From Nepenthes gracilis (lineage: Eukaryota; Streptophyta; Magnoliopsida; Caryophyllales; Nepenthaceae): DNA of 64,000 nucleotides. The notes beneath the pieces are model-generated. The model did no database searches. It was not told the origin of the DNA and saw only the letters and a program-made list of their open reading frames with translations. Of this stretch, positions 21,112 through 34,369 are shown piece by piece (positions within the stretch are counted from its first letter, which is position 1; each line of letters begins with the position of its first letter). The DNA lies in assembly GCA_033239525.1 (NCBI GenBank), contig BSYO01000038.1, forward strand, positions 11,659,041 through 11,723,040. Reading direction: 5' to 3'. The translations under genes were made by a program, and so were the position numbers.

Positions 21112-22940
21112 TGTAATATTCTGCTCTTGTCTGATTTAGTTGGTATTATTAACTTATTTTGGGTTAAATTAGATATATTAAAAATAATTGTACAATGTGG
21201 ATTTGAAGGATATTCGGAGGATGGAAGCAGATTGGCGTTTAAGGTATGCTCGATACATGCTCATGTGCATTTTTCAGATTGGGTGCACTTAAGGAGTGCC
21301 GGAAGACTGCTCGAGTGGAGTATGGCTGTGTGGAGGTTGCCTGTTGTGTGCTCGAGGTAGTACTCGAGCGGTGATTTCAGTATGCTCACACTCGAGGCAC
21401 GATTGAAGCCACATTCGTGCACAGGAAGGGTTTGATGCGTTACTTGATGTGCGTCTAAGTGGCACTCAAATGTTGATTTGGCTATATAAGGATTGACGCA
21501 CACTATTTGGTCATTTTGCGTGAAAAAAAAGAGAAAGCACAGAGAAAGAGAAGAGGAAGGAAGAGAGAGAAGGAGAAGGTGATTTTAAATTATTATTTTG
21601 TTAGATCTGTTTACTTGGAGATTGAAATAAGTATCATTATACCCTATTCTAAGTCTATTTTCGTTTCTAGTTATTTTTTATTATATTTGATGGATTTAAT
21701 ACATATGCATGTTAGTTTTACTTACTCTATTTGACTCCATCATGTTTGTATGTTATTTTTACCTGTTGTTTTGGAATTTTACTTCAACTTTGCTATTATT
21801 TAAGGATTTTACTTATTCAGGTAAAAAAATGGATGAATATTTTGCTTTGGGTCAAGCTTTACTTTTGTTATGTGATTTGATATGTAACCTTTCCTCTTGG
21901 AAAACTTTCGTGTGACCTTTTCGTGTAAGAGTTTTGACCTTTTTTGCTAAATAGGAAAAGCTTTATGATATGTGATAAAAAGGCTCTCTCCGGTTGTATT
22001 TTTATGAGAATTATCGAAAGAAATTAAACGAAACTGATATATTTAGATATCCTAATTATCATACAAATTTGAGGATTGCACATATTATTCACAAATGGCT
22101 AAAAAAAGTGACGTTTAATCATATCTATAAAAATAATATGTATATGACCCTACTTATGGGTCTAAATAGTAGTAATATGGTCTAAATTTATTGAGAATAT
22201 ATATAATTTTTTCTCAAGTTAGTTTTTCAATCTTTAATTCTTGGATTTGTATATATTTTAGATTTTTATTATATTTTAATTATATTGATTAGTATTTGAG
22301 ATTTCAATTAAAATTCGTAGGTTTTGCCTATCATTAAAAATTCAGTTGGTCTAATACATTTGGAACTTTTAATATTCGATTCGGATTATACTTTTGAGTA
22401 CAAGACTACATTTAGACTTTCGTTGATATGATATTGCGGACATTTGGATATCAATTTTTATGGGTTTCATATATGTTTTAATTCATTTCGTTCTGTTTAT
22501 GGACTGTTTGGTTTGTTATATATATTATATACTAGTATTTGTTAAATTTTTGACTTATTTTTATTATTTTTTATCCCTTTAAATTAGTAAATTTTGGATA
22601 CATTATAGGAAACTTGAATGCGAATTTGATAAAAGTTTTGTTTATATTTGGAGAGTATTAACTTTGTATTCCAATTATAATTGTATTAGTTGTATTTTTG
22701 GATATTATGAGATCGACAGATGCCAGTATATGGTAGTATCATGGGATCAATTGGATTATTTTGTTATTTAGTAATGTATGTTGTTGGTTCTTGTGGAATT
22801 GGTTGTCTGATCATATTATTAGTTTATCGCTTTTCCTTACAATACTTTAGAGTAGGTCATGCCCTGATTTAATATTTAATTTGGTTATTATTTTATATCT
22901 GAAATTTAATTTTATGGGTTATAATTATTCATAATTATTA
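21112..22940 (+). repeat. Solo LTR (J) of a Tekay-like chromovirus, nested in the copia element
   Basis: It starts tgtaatattctgctc, matching the tgtaatattcagg start of the element D LTR. It continues in the same order as D: ttattttgggttaaattag, a purine-rich tract (21520-21580), aagtatcattat, cctaattatcatacaaattt with ttgaggattgcac, and a tcaagttagtttttcaat segment. The last part (22770-22940) resembles the D LTR 3' end. No D-like pol follows; copia RT resumes instead. The right boundary is approximate and no duplication was confirmed. Confidence 0.55.
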
Positions 22941-23013
22941 TGAAGACCTGATTTGGTCCAAGGTCATGCCGAATTGGGCATTATAGGTCAATTTGTGAAC
23001 TAAGACAGGCCTT

Positions 23014-23300
23014 TTGAAGTTGGAATATACATTTTGATAATAAAATTAAAGAGTTTGATTTTATTAAAAACCCTAAAGAACCATGTGTGTACAAGAAAAT
23101 AAATAATAGTAAGATTATATTTTTGATATTATATGTAGATGATATAGTGCTCATTGAAAATAATATTGATATGTTGCAATTGACAAATGATTGGTTATCA
23201 AAGAACTTTTCTATGAAAGATTTAGATGAAGTAATCTATATCCTAGGGATTAGAATCTATCAAGATAGGTCTAAAATGTTGCTTGGATTGCCCTAATCAA
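23014..23300 (+). pseudogene. Copia reverse transcriptase relic
   Basis: The plus strand reads WNIHFDNKIKEFDFIKNPKE, then PCVYKK, then LILYVDDIVLIENNIDMLQL with the YVDD active site, and SKNFSMKDLDEVIYILGIRI. This is the C-terminal half of the Ty1/copia reverse transcriptase. The frame ends at 23296 after SKMLLGL, where relatives continue. The N-terminal half of RT is missing: homology starts abruptly after the solo LTR. Confidence 0.85.
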
Positions 23301-24110
23301 GGAACATAAATCTAATGCTAGCATGATTTTGAATTGAAGATTATAAGAAAGGGCTCATTTCAATGAGTCATGGAATTATTCTCTCAGAAAATGTATCCCT
23401 AAAGATACATGAGGAGAGAGAGCGTATGAGTAGGATTCCTTCTACTTTGGTAATAGGATCCACCATGTATGTAATGCTATATACTAGGCTGATAAAGCAC
23501 ACGCCCTTAGTATAATGAGTAGATGTCTGTCCAATCTAGGTGAATGTCACTAAAAAATAGTTAAAAATATCTTTAACTATTTAAGGACTAAAGATATATT
23601 TTTAATATATGGAGAGGTAGATTTAAAAATTAAAGTATTTGTAGATTTGAGTTTTTAATCAGACTCAAATGATAATAGGTCTATCTTAGGGTATATTTAT
23701 ATTCTAAATGGTGCAACGATAAATTGGAAGAATTCCAAACAGGATACAACTACTGACTTAATCATGGAAGTTGAGTATATTACAGTTAATAAAACTGCTA
23801 AGAAGGTTATTTGGATCCGAAAGTTTATCATTGAATTGAAAGTTGTTCTAACCATTAGTGTCTAATAACGTTATATTGTGACAACAATAATATTATAGCA
23901 CTTATGAGGGAATCAAGATCTCATTAACAAACCAAACATATCCTTCTGTATTATCATCTTATCAGAGAGATTTGTAGCAAAAGAGATGTAAAAATTTGTG
24001 ATATAGCATCTATAAATAACATGATAGATCCACTAGTTAAGGTATTGAGTGAAACATTATTTGATCTCCACTTAGAAAAAAATTTGGTATGAGATACTAT
24101 AGTGATTGGC
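23301..24110 (+). pseudogene. Copia RT end and RNase H relic
   Basis: Broken copia-type RNase H blocks follow RT. SILGYIYILNGATINWKNSK and QDTTTDLIMEVEYITV with KTAKKVIWIRKFI are at about 23690-23840. YCDNNNIIALMRESRSH is at about 23875, and IDPLVKVLSETLFDLHLE at about 24020. The order matches the C-terminus of Ty1/copia polyproteins. Stops and frame changes are frequent. Confidence 0.75.
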
Positions 24111-24389
24111 TTTAGTGTAAGGGACAAATTGTCAGTAATAGTATGCCTTGCAAGCCAATTGAACTTGGTTTGGTGGGTTATTGTTTGAGTACTTTCTAAT
24201 TCATATTTATAAAAAGCATTTATTTTTATTATACTTTATATTATTTCAACTTGCATAATAAAATCCCAAGATTCTAGTAATGCATTTATAATTTTAATGA
24301 AATTATATTTTTGAGTCATAACTATTGAAAACTTTAGTTGAAAATAGTCTCAATCTTAGGGTGATTAAGATGGAATATTAGTAATTCGG

Positions 24390-24503
24390 TTAGACTAATA
24401 CATGTTATACTAACCTGTTAAATGGAGCGATTGAGCTTATTGTCAATTAGACTAATACATGTTATACTAACCTGTTAAATGGGGCAACCGAGCTTATTGT
24501 CAC
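24390..24503. repeat. Two-copy 57-bp tandem duplication
   Basis: Units at 24390 and 24447 share ttagactaatacatgttata and ctaacctgttaaatgg, with a few differences in the last third. It lies between the RNase H relic and the 3' LTR of the copia element. Confidence 0.85.
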
Positions 24504-25218
24504 TTATGCAGAGACATTATGGCAATTATGGAGATGCTAAATAGAGAATAAATTTACAAAATTGATTTAATGGGGGAGATTTTGGAAGGACACTTTGCTT
24601 GGATGTCAATAAATGTCCTCATATAAAATTCCTACATATAATCTTTAAACTTGACATTACCTTAATACCTAGTATACGATTTATTATATTTTGATATTAC
24701 TAATAGGGTCTAAATTTGGATATATGAAAGTAATTATTGGATAGGATAAAAAAAATATTAAGATAAATCAGTGATTTATAAAGAAATTGTTACTTCTAAC
24801 ATAAGAGGAGATATCTCATATGGTTAATTATATTAATAGTTCATAAATTATTGGTTAAGGAATATAAATTAAAAAAGAGTTTCTAATTTTATTAATTGAA
24901 TTACTTATTTGAAATTGTATAAAACAAAAAATTATAAGGGCTGATATTTTTTTCATACCCTTAGTTTGTTGAGATATAGGATGACAGTAAGATTTTTATT
25001 ACATAGTAATTTTATAAATAGGTTCTTTTAATAAATAATTATTTTATTAACTTTATCTGAATGGTCATGATATATTATTAAGTGTCACTTATGACTTGTA
25101 AATCTCTTAATTAATTATTATAAATAGTTAATTTTAAGAAAAATTGAAAGAGTTTAATTATAATTAAAATATTTTAATTATTTAAATAAGATTTAATATT
25201 TTGTACTACTCATTTGAT

Positions 25219-26004
25219 ATTGAACCTGATCGATCAGATATATTATGATATCACAACTGTTGTACCTTAAAAATTATCAGTTTATATAATAACAATGTTT
25301 GAGGCGAAGAGAATATAATCTTGACGGTGATGAACTATATATTTTTTGGGTGTCAAACAGTTAAGAGATTAAGTCAGGGGGTGGCCCCTTCATTTAATGC
25401 CAGTAAGGGATGGTTCCATCTCTCCTTTAATATCGTTATTTATTGCACATTTGATTATTGAAATGGAATAAGGTGAGAATATAATAGTTATTCTATTCTT
25501 TCCCTCCTTTTATTTTATTTTTATTTTTATTATAAATAGGAGAAGTTATATTCCTAGTAAATATACATAAATGTGCTAACCCTTCTATCCCATTATCTCA
25601 TTTCTCTTTTATTTTGTTTAAGTATAAAAATATATATATATATGAATATTAATTGATGCGCCTAATATTCTAAATATTGGAATGCAATTATCAATTAGAT
25701 AATAGCATACATATTTGATGATTTAATTAGTTTAACAATACAATAAGTCTAGAATCTCGGTGTAGATACTACAAAAATTGAACATTTGTACGGTTGATCA
25801 TTTTCACTATGAATAATATGTCCGTATCATACTATTTATTTGATATATATGTGTGTGTGTATTTAGAGATTTAATTTAATATTTTCATATAAAATTAAAT
25901 ATGTAGACATTCTCCTATTGTTTAACCAATAAAAAAGAAGATCTTGGCACAAAAACTATAAAAATTTTATTTTTTGCTGTGTTTTGTCCAATAATTTCCT
26001 AACA
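25219..26004 (+). repeat. Copia 3' LTR
   Basis: Pairs with the split LTR 6524-7089 plus 18822-19047, ending tttcctaaca. The start (tgatattgaacc) is set by where homology to the left copy begins. The many substitutions between copies indicate an old insertion. Confidence 0.75.
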
Positions 26005-27389
26005 AGATGAATGTCAAGTCCTCCAAAAGTGCACTAATGATAATTAGAATGATATCCTGAAATAATTTGAATAAATAAAAGTTAATAATTGTTATTAACT
26101 GTTAATTTTCACCCCCTCCAAATAACAGTTTGGAGTTCTGTGCTAAACATAACATATGCCAGCGACTAATAAATTCTCCAAACACAGAACACAGCTCCAT
26201 ATGTCACAACCTGCAAAAGAAAATCCACAATGATTAACGAAAAATAATTCTATGATTATATTTGTTAAATTAGATGATAAGAAAATGATGTAAATTTTTT
26301 TTTATAAAAAATAAGGTAAATAAAGTTGGGTGAAAATCAATTTTCTTGCATGTTATTCAAATTTGTAATTTTTAAAGGAAGTACCTAAAAAAAATGCCTT
26401 GAATACTAATCAAATTAATTATTTAGTGTGGCACTATAGGAAATCTTTTTAGCTACTATTAAGATATAAGTAATAATATAATATTTTATAAATCTATTCA
26501 TATATATATATATATTCCTCCATATCTCTTTCAATGGCAACATGGAGAAATTACTAAAATTACAGGAAGACATAATAGCTCATGGGATGTAGAAATGGGA
26601 AATTTAAAAATAAAAAATATTAAAGATAATTATATTCTTAAAAATTTTGTAATATTAATATTTATTAAATATTAAATCTAATATTGAAAAAATATAATAA
26701 AAATAACTATTTAAATAATATTATTTAATATTTAAAATTTATCCATTAAAATTTTCAATCCAACAATTCACATCAGAGAAGTAAGATCCTATTTTTTTTT
26801 TTTTTTTTTAGAGAAGTAGGATTACTAAGTCGTTGGGAATGATTCCCGAAACCTATATTTTGGCTATGTCTCAATCATATCAATTGCACTTGAATCGTTA
26901 CAGATATAATGTGATCAGATAGGATCATTTCATAATGTGGCAGGGTCATGTTGAACTTGAACTAGAAGGCTTGCTCGTGAAGTCATATTTTTTTTAAGAA
27001 GAGATGAAATATAATCAACTTAAATTTCGGACAACTTTTCAAAATCTTTGTGAAACACAATTTAGCTTAGTAGCACATTCAATTGTGTAAGTTAAGAGCA
27101 ATGTTCAACTGAGAAAAGGCTTACGATCCATTTGATATCCAAAAATTACTTAGCAACAATTGGACAAGTGGAAAATGTGGGAGTTCAGATACTGATTCCT
27201 AATTGAATAGTTTAGAATTCAAAAGTAACAGAAATCATTTTACCTACTAATAGTGGCTAAATCGGACTATTATCAAATTACATCCTATTATCATAGTGGC
27301 ATTATAGGAATTTTAAAAATATGCCTCAACGATCACTGATTAATAATAGCTTTGAAATATTAACTGATCAGCCATATATTATAACTTGT
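26005..27389. other. AT-rich intergenic stretch
   Basis: No convincing ORF, RNA gene or repeat pair was recognised. It contains a poly-T run at about 26792-26809 and a short (TA)n at about 26500. It may include original host sequence between the copia element and element H. Confidence 0.4.
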
Positions 27390-29114
27390 TGTAATATTCG
27401 ATATTTTTTTATTTATGATGTCATTATTATAATTTAGAATAATTTTTAAAAATATTAAATTAAGTAAAATCAGGCCCAACGCCTAATGCGCACCTATTTT
27501 ATCCTCATGGGTGTTTGAGGCATTAAGGGTGCACTTGATGTGTACCTGTGGGGTGCTCGTAAGTATTTTAGACAATATATGCGAATGTGTACCTATTGTA
27601 ATGTTTATGCACAAATTTGGCAAAATGTTGGTGGCTAAGCCATGCCTAATGAAGCTTTCATACGTGTCTGTGTTGAATTGCAAGGCCTAATGCCTACCTA
27701 TATTTGGTGCTCATACAACACCTTAGTATATAAGGACTGCCAGTGCCTATGATAGGAATTTTGGTACCGAGAAAGAGAAAAGAGAGCAAAAGAGAAGTGG
27801 AGGAGACGAAGGAGAGGGGAGAAAAAGAGAAGGAAGGAGAATTTCAACAATTTTTGGAGAAAAATTTATTAGATTAGAGGTCTAAGGTAAATATTTTTAA
27901 ACCAACCTTGACTTATTTTATAAACCCTTTAATTTTTTTACGATACTTATTTTATTATATATACATATTACCCTTTATGCATGTGATTATTATTATTATA
28001 CATTTGGTCAAGTATATTGATATTTTATGTATGTGTTGGGCTAGAATTTTATTTTGATATTTGATATGATTTATATTTTTTACAATATGAGAAATTTTAG
28101 TATTTGTGCTTACAATAGAGTGAAAAATCATAGCATTTGTCCCTTTTCCATGAGATTGAAAAAAATTTAGATATTTATTATAAAGTCTTTCGATTGTTAT
28201 TTTTATTGAGCACATTATAAAGAATTGATAAAATTATAAATTGAGACGTCCTAACATATTATATATATTTGATGATTGTATTTATCATCCACAAATGATA
28301 AAAAAATGGTATTTGATCCCGTGAATGATAAGTAATTTATAGACGGCCCACCTATTAATTTAAGTGGTAATACTTTGACCTACTATCACTAAAAATTTGT
28401 ATAGCCCCATTTATTAACTCATAATCAGATTTTTTTTAACTAACTATTTCTGTCCCAAAAAATAATTAGGATCAATTTAGTCATATTTTTATATTTCAAT
28501 TAAACATTTTTTATTTTTTTGATAAAACAAATATGTGAAAACTTTGATTTTTTTCTCTTCCTCTATTCCTATTCCATCACTATGTGACTTTATGTGACAG
28601 CCACACACAATTTTTTATTTATTGGTAATATAAAAATTGATATCATAATGATTTAAGAAATCATATAAAAATTTTGTGTAGCCATATGGGAAAATATAAA
28701 ACCACAAAAAAAAAAAAAACTCAATTACAAAAGTAGATAATAATTTCATTATTTATTATGATTATTAATTTAACTTATTTATATTGATGTGATTATAAAA
28801 TATTATAATTACAATCATGAATTTTTAGAATATTAGTGTATATTATACTCTAAATGCTGTGGAATCTATTTATATGGCCACTAACAATTCAAAAAGGCAT
28901 ATTTTTAATATTTTTTGAACTCTTTATTTTTTGGGTAAAAATCAATTCAAAGGAGAATTTAACCAAAAAAAAAGGAAAAAATAAAAAAGAAACAAAGACG
29001 TTTTAAATTAAAGAAAGGGCGGAGTGTTGCGTATAGGTGCATTTTTTGTTACATTCCAACTAATTCCTTCTAATTGTTTTGTTCCGAAACAAAGATTTTC
29101 ATAGGACCCTTCAT

Positions 29115-29190
29115 CCTATTCATTCAAGGGGTTGGGTCAACTGTTCAATCAAATGATATTGAGCAAATTTTTCATCTCTTTAGGATCTAC
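29115..29190 (+). pseudogene. ycf2: Plastid ycf2 fragment
   Basis: The plus strand translates to GVGSTVQSNDIEQIFHLF, closely matching a segment of the large plastid Ycf2 protein (an essential protein of the plastid import/AAA complex). Only about 25 codons match. The surrounding 89-codon ORF (29074-29343) diverges on both sides, so this is a fragment and not a gene. Confidence 0.65.
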
Positions 29191-29490
29191 TCCATATTTA
29201 GAAATTGGTTAATCGATAAAGATACATGGACTTGTTGCCCCGTCCAAGAAAGAGACCCAAGTCCTGTAGTCCTGCTAAATGGTGATTTTGTTTGTGGTGA
29301 CATAAATCCCTTCCTACAACTCATGAATTTAAAATTCTCATAACAACAAGTTGGGCCGACACTAACTAATACTAATATTAATCTAATAGAAAATGTAGAT
29401 TAGAAAGGACTAGTGCCAACAGTTCATCACGGAAGAACGGATTAATTGAGTCGGAATTACTAACTAATATTAGTTTAATAGAAAATACTA

Positions 29491-29620
29491 ATCGGAAAGA
29501 ATACCAACGGCGAAAGCACTCTGTTGGGTCGACATTGATACTGAGAGACGAAAGTTAGGCGAGCGAATGGGATTAGATACCCCAATAGTCCTAACTGTAA
29601 ATGATGGATACTAGGCGTTG
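29491..29620 (+). pseudogene. rrn16: Plastid 16S rRNA fragment
   Basis: The stretch contains atcggaaagaataccaacgg, gagagacgaaag, the universal gggattagataccc and gatggatactaggcg. These are the ordered landmarks of the 690-830 region of plastid 16S rRNA. Most differences from the plastid form are C-to-T (for example cgacattgatactgag for cgacactgacactgag). Only about 130 bp are present. Confidence 0.85.
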
Positions 29621-29813
29621 CTTCGAATACAGTATCAGGAAGGACCGCTTGTGGAACCTTAATATCCACGAGCTTATTAGCTAAATGGCAATTGGCACAT
29701 ACAATATATTCAATCGCTTTTCATAGATTTTCATAACCCTACTGTGCAAAAACGGGATATGCATTTGAAATGGATGACCGAGTTATTATATATATCATGA
29801 GCGATACGGAAAA
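29621..29813 (-). pseudogene. petA: petA (cytochrome f) 5' fragment
   Basis: The minus strand carries the start region of plastid petA, which encodes cytochrome f of the cytochrome b6f complex. Readable parts are the signal segment (TATCGCTCATGATATATATA), the mature start with TATCCCGTTTTTGCACAG, then TGTGCCAATTGCCATTTAGC and peptide [13 protein letters not shown]. The haem-binding Cys-x-x-Cys-His codons (TGTGCCAATTGCCAT) are intact. It stops abruptly at a junction with the 16S piece. Changes are mainly C-to-T or G-to-A. Confidence 0.85.
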
Positions 29814-30403
29814 GTAAGCATATTGGCCCTTGGTTCCCAGCTGGCATGATTTGTACTTATAAGATTTTTGACCTACTTTGTATTTTACTCTTTAAAATGA
29901 TTGAACCCTTTGAGATTTACAAGTTTGGACACCATATTCAAATTATTTGATTTTGGATATCTGAGGCTTTTTCAAATTTTTGTGAATTAGATTTTGAATG
30001 ATTTTATACATTTTAAATTTTTTGATATTCATATATGCATTATGAATTCTCCATAAGAAATCATGATTTAAACTATATATTAAGAAATTCGGACATATTT
30101 GGTTTTTATGTGTATCTAATGCTTTCAATTATCTTATGTGATTTATATATATGATTTGTATATTATATGTATATATGTATTTATTGAGTTTTAGATTCAA
30201 AATTTATCATATTTTTAAACATTTTCATATTAGAAGGCCATGAATTACTTGTAAGATTTAGATGGAAGAAATTCAAAGACTTCATTTATTTTGTGTTTAA
30301 TATGCATTTGGACAATTATGTTATGATGTTTTTGTATATTTTGATTTATAGTAGTATGTATTAATTGGGACTATTGTATCAGCTAGATTTTATATAGGTT
30401 TCA

Positions 30404-33400
30404 TAGGCCAAGGTGGAGTTGGTTCATGCTCAAACATGGAGGAAAAATCCCTCACCATTATAGATAGGATGGTTGATATGATGGATAGGATGGCCTAAAA
30501 ACCATAAAATTTGAAGTTGGTAGTAGTCAATAAAGGAGTTGCTATGACTGCTTATAATTGATTTACCAATAAGCGATTACCAAAATTCTTGAGTAACTAA
30601 ACCTTACAAAAGTAGAGATTTGTATCCAATGAATCAAGAAAGATTTTGAAGTAATTGATTACCCTAAAGAAGACAAAGTAAAGTTTGCCACTAACAAATT
30701 TGATTAAGAGGGGTCCCATTGGTGGGCCTTGAAAAAGATAATTTTGGAATTGGAGAACAAGCAAATTTTATGGAGCGTATTTTTAGTGATGTTATTAAAG
30801 AAGCACTTCTTTGCTGGTTTGAGAGAATAAAAGAATGATGAATTTATTCGACTACAATAAAGGAATATGTGAATTTCGTTTCTAATTTAGTAGTTTTGAC
30901 CCGTTTTTGGATACAAAACCCAAAACCCGCACCACGGATGATTTCATTAATTGGGGATTTATACTTAAATTGGCTTTAGAATATTGTTACCCACACCATG
31001 AACATGTTAAGTTATCAATTGGGTATTCGAATTGCTAGCTTTCACATTGTTTTATGCTCACTGACCGCCCCTTTGGTCTTTATCCGAATCAGTTGTAATT
31101 ATACATGTTCTAATTTTGAAAATTATGTTACATATTTTTGAGAAGGTATTTGATGTCCGAAAACTCTAAAAATATGTTTGGCTCATTATCATAAGAATTT
31201 CTTACATGTTTCAAGTTTTATGATAATTTATACACGTATCATAAACACATTAATATGAAATGTTCTGAAAATTATGTTATGAACCGCTTGTTAAGAATTA
31301 TCGATCGGAAGCTTTAAGATTCTATTTTACTTAATGTAAAAAGGAATTCCTCAATTTTTTAAGTTTCAAAGATAATTATGTATGGAATCAAGAACACGTG
31401 AGGATTCAAACCCACAAGGAATATGAAAATCTGTATCAAAATATATTTACAGAAAGAAATCTAATGATAGAAAAATTTTGTGACTAAGTGATAGACTTAT
31501 GAACTGATCTCCGGCATGACAAACCAATTGGCTTTTGAACCGTTCTCCAACAGAGTAGGAACGAAGGATTTTGTATTTATGAGTAGAATTTTCTAATGAA
31601 ATAAGGAACTAAAAATTTGGATTGAGACTTAATAAATTTTGATACACCATAAATATTATAGTGAAAACTCAATGATTACTCTAATCATATATCTTGGCCG
31701 TATTTTAAAACGGGTGATATTCCTTGACATACCTTAATATATTATAGTGGATATTTGTTATCTTTTTTGAAACTGCTTATGGTTGATCGGCCCTATCTGA
31801 GGGTTATACGTAGATGGCACCCATCTGGGTCGAGAATAGAAAGATATCGATATTTAATTGTGTGGATTGAATACAATATAGGTTATAACAAACCGCTCAT
31901 TAGTCAGTAAGGTTTACTAATCTTGATCCCTTAACAAAATAAGTTTTTGACATAAATTGATAATTAAGAAAAGACAAAGAAAATAAACTAAAGAAATATG
32001 AAACGAATCATGAAAAAATTCTTCCTAAACCATGATCTATAGTCTTGTATGTATATTTGTTTTATCCTATATGCATTATTATGATTTTGAATATGAAATC
32101 TTACATGTCCCTTGATATATATGTGTGTGTGTGTGTGTATACCTTACTGAGTTTTAGCTTACTCATACTATTTTTTTTCCTCCAGATAAGTAAGAGTTGC
32201 ACTCGATGCGATAGGGTAGAAGATTTAAATTGGATAGTCTTTGAAAACGATGGCAGATGACCTTATGGACTGAGTTTTGTAGCATTGAGCATTCTGATAG
32301 ATTATTTTGTATTTCTAATGGATGTTTTTAGATGTACGCATATGATGATGATGATATAACCGTAGTGTAGTTTTTACTGTATCAATAAATATATATACTT
32401 TCACAGGTCGTGGTGGTTAGTTGGGTGTCTAGTGGCATCTATTCAAAACCAACGTTATACCACAATTATGACGTTGGTGCCATGTGAAATTTTGTGGCTT
32501 TTGATCATGTGTTTGAGATGTTGTGGCTTGATTATGTGTTCTGTAAATGATATTTACTGGTTTTGTATTTGATCGACGTCCGTATTACGGCCAAAACTCT
32601 GTCGGATTTTCAGTTGAAAATACGGTACGTCACAGCCAAGTTTATCTTCTACAAAATTTTTATGCATGTATTGAGAACTTGATTTAATGATCTAAAATGT
32701 TATGAATTTTGTGTACTACGTTTTTGTATGTTTAAAATCACTAAGTATGTATTTTGTATGCCCTGAAATTTTTAAAAACTTATTTATGCATACATGCTAT
32801 TTGAAATAAAATGTTAAAATGTCACAATGTTATTGATTTTTTTACAATTTTGCTTGAAAAGCCAATAATGAAGCTTTTGTATGGCATGTTTGAGAACTTA
32901 CGTATTTAAATTTTTGTAGGATAGATATGCACCGTATGATAATTATTCGAAAGGATTATGAAGAAAAATTTTAAATTTGTTAAGGAATTAGGAACTTTTT
33001 CTCTAAAATGAGAAAATATAAGAATTATATGAAATTGTATAGAGTTTTTATTTTTTTATACATTGGACTATTGTAATAAATACAATGGTGATATATTATG
33101 ATATGCCTTAATATATTATAATGATAATCAAAATTTAAACTTATCATTCGTAGATGAAAGTGACTTCAACCTCATCTACAAGATGATATGTATAACGACT
33201 CACATGTGTCTTAAATAATAGTGTAAAATTTTTGTTTGTATAGAAATAAATATAACTCATATTTTAATTATTTACTCATTAGTCAGTAAGATCCTATTGG
33301 CTCTTGGTTTATAATAATTATATGACTTTGAACAGTACATTTGATTTAGAAACAAAAAAAAATAAAAATTATGCATAATTCTTATAAAAATTCACAGTAT

Positions 33401-34369
33401 TACTTTTGAATTTGATGTATTGACCTTTTGACATGTTTTAATGCAAGTTAAATATTAAAATAATATAAATTATATGCCATACTAAAATTTTGATTCACTC
33501 ATATTTTTATTTTCTCCAACCTCCGTCAAGTTACCGGGCTTGGATACGTGCAAATGAGGATCTTGTGGGAGGAGCTGATTTAAGAAGAAAATAGTTTCTA
33601 ATATTATATGTAGTTTCTAAGCAGTAACTCATAATATTTTGCATTATTTCGGACAATGGCATTTGTAAAATAAAATAATATGATGTAATTAACTTTGATT
33701 ATGGTTCGGACATAACTCATTATGCATATAATGACGTCTTGATACGATTTTTCCAGCAATATTTTGATGTGGCATTTTAGATATTGTGATTAGATTATTT
33801 TTTACTATTGTATATTTTTTATTTCGATTATGATATCGACGTGAAGTTTGTATCTATCATTTTTTAGGGTTTTTACCTAATAATATGAGTAATTAGTATG
33901 GATGGATTAATTCTGTTAATTAATATCTGGATAAGGTTTTGGAAAGTGACAATGAGATAGAATGAATGATTATGATTATGAAATTCATTACAATCTGAGA
34001 AAAGCTGATGTAGTAGTAGATGCTTGAGTCGTAAGGTGACAAATTTGATGGCTCATTTGAAGGTAAAAGGAATGAAAATGTTGGACTATATGAAGCAATA
34101 CAATATCAAAAGGCATTTTTAAGATACGTAGATGATTTTATCATATTTATAGATCTAATCAAAGATAATTGAGAAAATTTAAGGAATGCAAGCGGAAGAT
34201 CTATTTTTAGTTGATATAGTTGGAGATTTGAATAGGAGTCCATGGCTAATTTTAATAATCAAGTTAATTGAGTTTTGAGATTTTTGAATTGTATATCTGT
34301 ACCCAATATAGAAAAATTTAAGGAAAAAAATTAAATAAAACCCATCAGTGAAAGTATTATTTATTCAAA
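30404..34369 (+). other. Internal region of element H, mostly unreadable
   Basis: Short gag-like traces occur near 30700-30850 (HWWALKKIILELENKQILWS resembles chromovirus gag). RT cannot be read. Two stretches, about 31300-32300 and 32870-33600, share phrases in the same order (ctcattagtcagtaag; tactcata-tttttttcctcc / cactcatatttttattttctcc) and may be the two ends of another decayed element. A (GT)n run lies at 32122-32137 and a (GAT)n run at 32346. Confidence 0.35.

Larger units (their letters stand above)
19048..25218 (+). mobile_element. Internal region of a degenerate Ty1/copia element
   Basis: The span between the two copia LTRs. 19062-21111 is AT-rich with no readable gag, protease or integrase, and I see nothing definite there. 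A solo Tekay-like LTR occupies about 21112-22940. RT and RNase H relics follow from 23014 to 24110, all on the plus strand and in copia order. 24504-25218 is AT-rich with no ORF. Confidence 0.75.
29030..29820. other. Nuclear plastid DNA insertion (NUPT), rearranged
   Basis: Three plastid pieces that are not neighbours in plastid genomes lie side by side: a ycf2 piece, a 16S rRNA piece and the 5' end of petA (inverted). 29187-29490 is also unlike its surroundings, but I could not assign it. It includes two similar stretches around 29360 and 29455 (actaactaatatta...aatagaaaat). Differences from plastid sequence are mostly C-to-T or G-to-A. Confidence 0.75.
27390..30403 (+). repeat. 5' LTR of element H, with plastid insertion
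   Basis: It begins tgtaatattcg like the D and J LTRs and has the family purine-rich tract (27770-27850) followed by gtaaatattttt. The family gagacgtcctaacatatt block is at 28244 and a cacaaatgat motif at 28291. A roughly 790-bp plastid-derived piece is lodged at about 29030-29820. The LTR is otherwise AT-rich and without genes. Confidence 0.5.

Noticed and set aside
27390..27394. Search for a target duplication of element H
   Set aside because: cttgt before the left LTR does not match tattg after the right LTR; too old or boundaries are off.
29074..29343. 89-codon ORF considered as a gene
   Set aside because: Only about 25 codons match plastid ycf2; it is a fragment in a rearranged plastid insertion.
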